Shown one piece after another: positions 58,778-64,000 of a stretch of DNA of 64,000 nucleotides. The notes below the pieces were generated by a model. It did not search any database and had not been told where the DNA came from. It saw only the letters and a program-made list of their open reading frames with translations. This DNA comes from Streptomyces canus 299MFChir4.1 (GTDB lineage: Bacteria; Actinomycetota; Actinomycetes; Streptomycetales; Streptomycetaceae), in the NCBI RefSeq assembly GCF_000383615.1, contig NZ_KB911583.1:690193-754192 (forward strand). Reading direction: 5' to 3'. Within the stretch, counting starts at the first letter, position 1. Each line of letters begins with the position of its first letter. A program made the position numbers and the translations under genes.

Positions 58778-59240
58778 GTGCTCCGGCTCCTGGACACCCT
58801 GTTCGCTCCCCAGGCCGACATTCCTGGTGGGACGGCTTCTACGCGGACCGCTCCAGGCCGGTGCCCTTCTTCGTGGCGAAGCCGGACGAGAACCTGGTGT
58901 CGACCTCGACCTCGACCTCGACCTCGACCGCGGCCTCGATCTCGGCTGCGGGCCGGGCCGCAACACGCTGCACTTCGAGGTCGACGCCGTCGATCTCCCA
59001 CCCGCCGCCATCGCCTGGGGCGGGGAGCATGCGCATGAGACGGCGGCCGATACCCGCTTCCAGTGCGGCGACGCCTTAGCCCTGTCGGGCAGCGGACTCC
59101 TCTGGACCTACGAACTGATCTACGACTCCGGCTGCTTCCATCAGCTGCCACCGCACCGCCGTATCAGCCATCTCGCGCTCCTCGAACAGCACCTCGCGCC
59201 CGGCCGCTGTCCGATGCGGACTTCTACCGACAGGGGCCCT
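58778..59240 (+). pseudogene. Decayed class I SAM-dependent methyltransferase
   Basis: Pieces of one methyltransferase appear in order but in different frames: LRLLDTLFAPQAD, then WWDGFYADRSRPVPFFVAKP and DENLVS, then LDLGCGPGRNTLH, then DAVDLPPAAIAWG, YDSGCFHQLPPHRRISHLALLE and a last ADFYRQGPF. At least two frameshifts are visible, one after APQAD and one at a (CGACCT)4 hexanucleotide run (58901-58924). Segments between motif I and the next strand, and before the final piece, are deleted. GTG 58778 with GGGGGAGG upstream was the old start. The 3' end runs into the convergent HTH gene. Confidence 0.82.
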
Positions 59241-60158
59241 TCAGCCGCCGTACCGCTGCTCCATCGTCTGTTCCAACAGCTGCAGCGAGGCCCGGGGTTC
59301 GAGCGCGTCGTCCGCCAGCCGGTCCAGGGCGAGCCGGTACTCCTCCGTCTCGTCCCGGTCCTCCAGGAAGTTGGCGCTCTTGATGTGCTCCAAGTAGACG
59401 ACGTCCGGCAGGTCGAGCCCGCCGAAGCGCAGATACGTGATCGGAATGGCCGGGGCGGAGGCGTTCGTGACGTCCAGGGGGATGACCTGCACCGTCACAT
59501 TGGGGCGCTGGGCCATCTCGACGAGGTGGGCCAGCTGTGCCCGCATGACCTCCCGGCTGCCCAGCACCCGCAGCAGCACCGACTCGTCGATCACCGCCCA
59601 CAGCTGCGGCGCGTCCTCGCGCAGCAGCAACTGCGCGCGCCGCATGCGCAGTTCGACGCGGCGCGACACTTCGCTCGCCGCCGCGTGCGGCAGCCCCCGC
59701 TCCACGACCGCACGTGTGTAGTCCGGGGTCTGCAACAGGCCGGGGACGTACTGGATCTCGAAGGTACGGATGGCCGCGGCCGCCTCCTGGAGGCCGACCA
59801 GCCGGTCGAACCACTCGGGCATCAGCCGCTTGTCGTACCGCTGCCACCAGCCCGGGTCGCCGGCCCGCTGGAGCAGCTTGAGGAGCACCGAGGCCTCGTA
59901 GTCCTCGGTGCCGTACAGCTCCAGGATGGCACGGACGTCGCTCTCCGACGGAGGCTTGCGGCCCTTGCCCGACTCGATACGGGACAGCTTCGCCGGGCTG
60001 AACCCGAGGGCCCGCGCCGCCTGGTCCTGGGCGTACCCGGCATCCTCGCGGAAACCCGTCAACTGCACGCCGACCAGCATCTTCAGCAGCGTGGGAGCCG
60101 GCTCGGTGCGGTCCAGATACGGTTCCAGGCGGGAGGTGCGATGGGACGCGGCAGACAT
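59241..60158 (-). CDS. Scr1-family helix-turn-helix regulator (XRE HTH plus DUF5753)
   Basis: Regulator of 305 aa. An XRE-type HTH (about 25-85) includes AGYAQDQAARALGFSPAKLSRIESGKGRKPPSESDVRAILELYG in split segments, then the DUF5753 ligand-like domain (about 105-290) with YVPGLLQTPDYTRAVVE and VTVQVIPLD. These Streptomyces proteins work with a small DUF397 partner, encoded next. ATG 60158 has GGGAG 6 bp upstream. Transcription factor role is inferred from family; a regulated gene cannot be named. Its 3' end abuts the decayed methyltransferase. Confidence 0.92.
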   Translation of the reverse strand: MSAASHRTSRLEPYLDRTEPAPTLLKMLVGVQLTGFREDAGYAQDQAARALGFSPAKLSRIESGKGRKPPSESDVRAILELYGTEDYEASVLLKLLQRAGDPGWWQRYDKRLMPEWFDRLVGLQEAAAAIRTFEIQYVPGLLQTPDYTRAVVERGLPHAAASEVSRRVELRMRRAQLLLREDAPQLWAVIDESVLLRVLGSREVMRAQLAHLVEMAQRPNVTVQVIPLDVTNASAPAIPITYLRFGGLDLPDVVYLEHIKSANFLEDRDETEEYRLALDRLADDALEPRASLQLLEQTMEQRYGG

Positions 60159-60288
60159 CCTGACTCCCAGTAAACCGGCACAGAGACAACTCACACTATC
60201 GCACGCAGCGTGGCCGTGACGCACCATTCCGTAGATGCCGGTGACGGCCCGGGAGTTCGGGCCGCCGTCGCCCCCGGGCCCCCGGCAC

Positions 60289-60519
60289 TCACAGAAGGTG
60301 GTCGAACTCCCCGTCCTTCGCACCGGCGAGGAACGCCGCGACCTCGGCCGGCGTGTAGACCAGCGCGGGCCCGTCGGGGTCACGGGAGTTGCGCAGCGCG
60401 ACCGCGCCGTCGACCAGTGAGGCCACTTCGACGCAGTTGCCCTCGGCGTTGCTGTGACGGCTCTTGACCCAGCGGGCGTCGAGCGAACTCGCCCGCACTC
60501 CGTTCTGCACTGCTGGCAC
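60289..60519 (-). CDS. DUF397 domain protein
   Basis: Small partner protein of the HTH regulator, 76 aa. It shows the family core RWVKSRHSNAEGNCVEVASL, then VALRNSRDPDGPALVYTPAEVAAFLAGAKDGEFDHLL. GTG 60519 has AAGGAG 6 bp upstream. It lies 130 bp upstream of the HTH gene on the same strand. In this paired system the DUF397 protein modulates the HTH regulator, probably acting like an anti-factor. It is divergent from the ATPase gene. Confidence 0.92.
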   Translation of the reverse strand: MPAVQNGVRASSLDARWVKSRHSNAEGNCVEVASLVDGAVALRNSRDPDGPALVYTPAEVAAFLAGAKDGEFDHLL

Positions 60520-60633
60520 TGCAGTCTCCTTGCTGTTCACGTTCTGTGCCGGGCGCTGTGCCCGGCCGTGCGGGACGGTCCGGGGCGCGCCACGGCAACC
60601 TCCGTGGCCCCATCCGTCGTTCGCGCAATTTCT

Positions 60634-60670
60634 CGTGCAATTGCACGCGGGCGCCTTCAGCGTGGATAAT
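60634..60670 (+). promoter_or_regulatory. Promoter of the ATPase gene with overlapping palindrome
   Basis: TTGCAC (60642-60647) and GATAAT (60665-60670) are separated by exactly 17 bp. The perfect palindrome CGTGCAATTGCACG (60634-60647) covers the -35 box, which makes this an operator for a repressor, possibly the adjacent HTH protein. Confidence 0.65.
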
Positions 60671-60729
60671 AGCTCCGGCGTCAACCCCCGCGGTTGCGCC
60701 CCGTCTTGACGTCGCATCAAGGAGATGCC

Positions 60730-61281
60730 GTGTCGTCACCTGCGAACCGCGTGCTCCGGCCGCCGAGCCAGGCTGTGCCGGAGGTGGGTGATGCGGGCCC
60801 GGCCGGTGAGACCCTGCGGCGCCCGGGTCCCGCCGGCGCACAGCGGCGACCGTTGGGGCTCGGGCCCGTCGACTCCGCCGCGCTGCTCATCAGTTGCAGT
60901 GCGGAGGGGTTCGCCCGGGCCCGTGCCTTCACCCGCGAGACGCTCAGCTGCTGGTCCCTGGACCACCGCAGCGACGACGCCACCCTCGTGATCACCGAGC
61001 TCGCGGCCAATGCCGTGGCCCACGCGGTGCTCCGGCCCGCGCCGGGAGGTTCGGCCGAGGTGTGGCTGGGGTTGTCCTTGGACCCCACCCATCTGCTGGT
61101 GACCGTCTCCGACCCCGGTGACGAGCCGCCCGCGTACACGCCCTGCGATGTCACCGCCCTGCGGGAGCACGGCCGGGGCCTGTACATCGTCGACGCCCTG
61201 GCTCAGGAGTGGGGTTGGACCTCACGGCCCCCGGCCGGCAAGACCGTCTGGGCCAAGCTGTCGACCACTCCTCCTCCCTGA
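60730..61281 (+). CDS. ATP-binding protein of the anti-sigma (HATPase_c) type
   Basis: Serine-kinase-like protein of 183 aa with a disordered Pro/Ala-rich N-terminus (about 1-45) and a HATPase domain. The N box is VITELAANAVAHAV and later boxes are VTVSDPGDEPP and REHGRGLYIVDALAQEWGW (G box region). Such single-domain proteins bind or phosphorylate anti-anti-sigma factors, often opposing SpoIIE phosphatases. GTG 60730 has AAGGAG 7 bp upstream. It is divergent from the HTH/DUF397 pair, a common arrangement in Streptomyces, and is driven by a promoter at 60642. Confidence 0.9.
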   Translation: MSSPANRVLRPPSQAVPEVGDAGPAGETLRRPGPAGAQRRPLGLGPVDSAALLISCSAEGFARARAFTRETLSCWSLDHRSDDATLVITELAANAVAHAVLRPAPGGSAEVWLGLSLDPTHLLVTVSDPGDEPPAYTPCDVTALREHGRGLYIVDALAQEWGWTSRPPAGKTVWAKLSTTPPP

Positions 61282-61309
61282 CATGACCGCCGCGGAAAGG
61301 TTTCACGCC

Positions 61310-61852
61310 ATGCGCACCGCTCCGGACCAGCCGAGCAACGAGCGCACCAGCTGCCCCGTTCCCACGACCGGGGTGGCGCGGACCACGCCCCTCGCGGCGC
61401 TGAGCCGGGTGCCCTGGGGCGAGATCCAGGACTCCACCGGCTGCGCCGCGGCCATCCCCCTGCTCCTCAACAGCGTGGCCTGGGGGGACCGCGAGACCGC
61501 CGGCGCCGCACTAGGCGACCTGCGCAGGCGCATCTGCCAGTACGGCTTCGTCGTCGAGCAGGCCACCGCCGCCACGGTCCCCTTCCTCTGGGAGCTGGCC
61601 CAACTGCCCCAGGTGACCTGCCGGGCGGAGATCATCCAGCTGCTCAGGAGCATCGCCGGCGCCCGCCAGTGGGAGAGCACGGCGGCCGTCTACCCCAAGC
61701 TGCTCAACCACCGTGAGAACCCCGTGGTGTGGGAGCGCCGGGCCCGCCAGGCCGTCCGCGCCAAGAGCGGCGTCCTCAGCCGGTTGATGGCCGACGACGA
61801 CAGCGAGATCGCCCACGCCACCACGGAGCTCGCCCGCACTCTGGACGAGTAG
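61310..61852 (+). CDS. Hypothetical protein, 180 aa
   Basis: Unrecognised protein. The C-terminal 130 residues are helical with segments like WGEIQDSTGCAAAIPLLLNSVAWGD, TVPFLWELAQLPQVTCRAEIIQLLRSIA and WERRARQAVRAKSGVLSRLMADDDSEIAHATTELARTL, resembling HEAT-like repeats. ATG 61310 has GGAAAGG about 9 bp upstream; ATG 61283 is an alternative that lacks a ribosome site. It follows the ATPase gene by 28 bp and probably shares its transcript. Confidence 0.65.
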   Translation: MRTAPDQPSNERTSCPVPTTGVARTTPLAALSRVPWGEIQDSTGCAAAIPLLLNSVAWGDRETAGAALGDLRRRICQYGFVVEQATAATVPFLWELAQLPQVTCRAEIIQLLRSIAGARQWESTAAVYPKLLNHRENPVVWERRARQAVRAKSGVLSRLMADDDSEIAHATTELARTLDE

Positions 61853-61940
61853 GAGTGCTCGCCGCTACCTGGTGTACTCCTTGCCGACGAGGGGCAGAAA
61901 GCGCTTGCCCTCGACTCGGCAACCGGAAGGACCACCGACG

Positions 61941-63707
61941 ATGGCGTCGTCGCTGGAAAGACCGCTCGACCATCGCTACCGGGGCGAACACCCCATCCGC
62001 ACCCTCACCTATCTGCTGCGCGCCGACCGCCGCCGACTGGCCGGGGCCGTCGCGGTGTTCACCGTCAAACACAGCCCGATCTGGCTGCTGCCCCTGATCA
62101 CCGCGTCCATCATCGACACCGTCGTCCAGCACCAGCCGGTCTCCCGCCTCTGGACGAGCACCGGCGTCATCCTGTTCATCCTGCTGATCAACTACCCCCT
62201 GCACCTCCTCTACGTCCGCCTCCTGTACGGCAGCGTCCGCCGCATGGGCACCACCCTGCGCTCCGCCCTGTGCACCCGAATGCAACAGCTGTCCATCGGC
62301 TACCACTCGCGGGTCAGCGCCGGTGTGCTCCAGGCCAAGGTCGTGCGGGATGTCGAGACGGTCGAACAGATGGTGCAGCAGACCGCGGAGACCGGCCTCG
62401 GTGCGACCACGGTGCTGATCGGCGGACTGGCCATCATCGCCGTACGGACACCGGAGTTCGTGCCGGTCTTCCTCGTCGTCGTGCCCGCCGCCGCCCTCGT
62501 CGTGGCCCGCCTCAGGGCCCGGCTGCGCACCCACAACGAGCACTTCCGGCACGAGGTCGAGACCCTCTCGTCCCAGGTCACCGAGATGACCCGCCTCATC
62601 CCGGTCACCCGTGCCCACGGCCTGGAGGGCAAGGCGCTGCGCCGCATGGACGGCACCCTGCGCCGGCTGCTGACCTCCGGGATGCGCCTCGACCTCGTCA
62701 ACGGCCGCTTCGGCTCGCTGGCCTGGGTCGTGCTCAACGTGGTCGGCGTGCTGGTCCTCGCCGGGGCCGCGCTGGTGTCGTACTACGGCGTCTGGGGTGT
62801 GACCGCGGGCGACGTCGTGATGCTGAGCGCGTTCCTGACCACGCTCACCAACTCCACGACGACGTTGGCAGGGCTCGCCCCGGTCATCACCAAGGGCCTG
62901 GAGTCCGTCCGTTCCGTCGGCGAGGTGCTCCAGGCCCCCGAACTGGAGGACAACGAGGGCAAGGCCAGGGTCGACTCGGTGGGCGGGGCCGTCGAGTTCC
63001 GGGGTGTGGGTCACTCGTACGAGGCCGGGCGGTCCGCGGTGCGGGACTTCACCCTCTCGGTCGACCCCGGGGAGACCATCGCCCTGGTCGGCGCGTCGGG
63101 CGCGGGCAAGTCCACCGTCCTCAACCTCGTCATCGGCTTCATCCGGCCCACCTCGGGACGGTTGCTGCTCGACGGGGCCGACGTGAACACCCTCGACCTG
63201 CGCACCTACCGGCGCTTCCTGTCCGTCGTACCGCAGGAGTCCGTCCTGTTCGACGGCACGATCCGCGACAATGTCGCCTACGGCATGGACGACGCCGACG
63301 AAGAGACCGTACGCGCGGCACTGCGCGACGCGAACGCGCTGGAGTTCGTCGACCGGCTGCCGCAGGGCCTGGACACCCTGGTCGGCGAGCGCGGAGCCCG
63401 GCTGTCGGGCGGGCAGCGCCAGCGCCTGGCCATCGCGCGGGCTCTGATCCGCGACCCGCGGGTGCTGGTCCTCGACGAGGCGACCTCGGCGCTGGACACC
63501 CGCTCCGAGGCGCTCGTCCAGCAGGCGCTCGCCCGGTTGCTGCACGGACGGACGACCTTCGTGGTCGCGCACCGGCTGTCGACCGTGCGGCGCGCCGACC
63601 GGATCGTGGTGATGGGGGAGGGCCGGATCCTGGAGACCGGCACCCACGAGGAACTCCTGCGCCGCGGCGGCGCCTACACCGCGCTGCACGCCGGACAACT
63701 CGCCTGA
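61941..63707 (+). CDS. ABC exporter, fused membrane and ATPase domains
   Basis: Homodimeric half-transporter of 588 aa. Six membrane helices (about 30-310) precede the nucleotide-binding domain. Walker A is GASGAGKST near 384-392, the signature is LSGGQRQR near 488, Walker B is VLVLDEAT near 508, and the H-loop is VVAHRLS. It is of the MsbA/multidrug type; substrates may be lipids, peptides or drugs. ATG 61941 has GGAAGGA about 11 bp upstream. It comes 88 bp after the 180-aa gene and may be part of the same operon as the ATPase. Confidence 0.92.
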   Translation: MASSLERPLDHRYRGEHPIRTLTYLLRADRRRLAGAVAVFTVKHSPIWLLPLITASIIDTVVQHQPVSRLWTSTGVILFILLINYPLHLLYVRLLYGSVRRMGTTLRSALCTRMQQLSIGYHSRVSAGVLQAKVVRDVETVEQMVQQTAETGLGATTVLIGGLAIIAVRTPEFVPVFLVVVPAAALVVARLRARLRTHNEHFRHEVETLSSQVTEMTRLIPVTRAHGLEGKALRRMDGTLRRLLTSGMRLDLVNGRFGSLAWVVLNVVGVLVLAGAALVSYYGVWGVTAGDVVMLSAFLTTLTNSTTTLAGLAPVITKGLESVRSVGEVLQAPELEDNEGKARVDSVGGAVEFRGVGHSYEAGRSAVRDFTLSVDPGETIALVGASGAGKSTVLNLVIGFIRPTSGRLLLDGADVNTLDLRTYRRFLSVVPQESVLFDGTIRDNVAYGMDDADEETVRAALRDANALEFVDRLPQGLDTLVGERGARLSGGQRQRLAIARALIRDPRVLVLDEATSALDTRSEALVQQALARLLHGRTTFVVAHRLSTVRRADRIVVMGEGRILETGTHEELLRRGGAYTALHAGQLA

Positions 63708-63728
63708 ACCCCGGCCCGCCTGCCGGGC

Positions 63729-64000
63729 GTCACGCCGCGCTGCTCCGGGCACGCGGCGGGGTACGTCGTGTCGTGGTCGGTGTCGCGGGTCGTGCACCGG
63801 TGTTGGTGGCATGCGGTGTCGGGTTCGGGGCGGACGATGTTGGTCGGGGGCTCCGTATCCGGTGCGGCTGTTGGGTGTCAGGCCGCGCTGCTTCGGGGCA
63901 CGCGGCGGGGGCTTGTCGTGTCGTGGTCGGTGCCGCAGCTTGTCCACCAGCGTTCGGAGCACGCGGTGTCGGGTTCGGCGCGGACGATGTTCGTCGGCGG
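63729..64000. repeat. Two diverged tandem repeats of about 148 bp at the right edge
   Basis: The segment starting GTCACGCCGCGCTGCTCCGG (63729) recurs at 63877 as GTCAGGCCGCGCTGCTTCGG, and similar blocks (GTCGTGTCGTGGTCGGTG, CGGTGTCGGGTTCGG, CGGACGATGTT) follow in the same order. On the minus strand they read as C-terminal-like coding sequence (PTNIVRPEPDTAC). The second copy runs off the window, so the source gene is not visible. A weak hairpin CCCGGC/GCCGGG (63710-63727) precedes them. Confidence 0.7.

Noticed and set aside
1..64000. tRNA, rRNA, CRISPR array, insertion sequence or prophage
   Set aside because: No cloverleaf arms, no spaced identical short repeats, no transposase or phage-type genes were seen in either strand.

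Overview
The window reads as chromosomal DNA of a Streptomyces or a very close actinomycete. It is very GC-rich, GTG and TTG starts are common, and TTA codons are nearly absent. Several families are typical of the genus: an Scr1-type HTH protein with a DUF397 partner, a DUF574 methyltransferase, two SpoIIE-type phosphatases, a DUF5709 protein, Tat-exported GH64 and PAP2 enzymes, and many leaderless genes. I saw no rRNA, tRNA, CRISPR array or insertion sequence.

Region 1 (1-5872) is a carbohydrate operon on the minus strand: two permeases, a binding lipoprotein and a Gfo/Idh/MocA dehydrogenase. A divergent ROK repressor faces it, with two matching 15-bp operators between them. Region 2 (5999-16336) holds single genes: a DMT transporter, a membrane-anchored streptogrisin-like protease, an F420/PPOX protein, a large secreted alpha/beta hydrolase, a second Gfo/Idh dehydrogenase, a DUF35 OB-fold protein, and a TetR regulator whose probable operators form two identically spaced pairs. 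Region 3 (16372-25719) holds a multi-domain SpoIIE phosphatase, small proteins, an RpiR regulator next to an AT-rich regulatory stretch, a stand-alone FhaA-N-like protein, a PMT-type glycosyltransferase and a Tat-exported vanadium-haloperoxidase/PAP2 phosphatase.

Region 4 (25887-35316) is the most interesting block. A BadF-type sugar kinase diverges from a ROK regulator, followed by a second sugar ABC importer whose last two genes encode unrecognised proteins, perhaps alpha-toroid plus beta-sandwich enzymes. There is no classical glycoside hydrolase and the substrate cannot be named. A phosphorolysis pair follows: beta-phosphoglucomutase translationally coupled to a GH65 phosphorylase (36537-39625). 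Then come a TTA-containing GT-C-like membrane protein and a NiCoT nickel/cobalt transporter.

Region 5 (42696-54927) contains an APC permease, soluble transhydrogenase SthA, a sulfite-oxidase-type molybdoenzyme, an MMPL exporter that overlaps the end of a second SpoIIE phosphatase, a GH64 beta-1,3-glucanase under a perfect LacI-type palindrome, and a GNAT acetyltransferase behind an 18-codon leader ORF. Region 6 (55002-64000) has a third Gfo/Idh gene followed by an exact 146-bp tandem duplication related to its own 3' end, an aldo/keto reductase, an intact DUF574 methyltransferase, a decayed second methyltransferase, an HTH/DUF397 pair with a divergent anti-sigma-like ATPase, an ABC exporter, and another pair of about 148-bp repeats running off the right edge.
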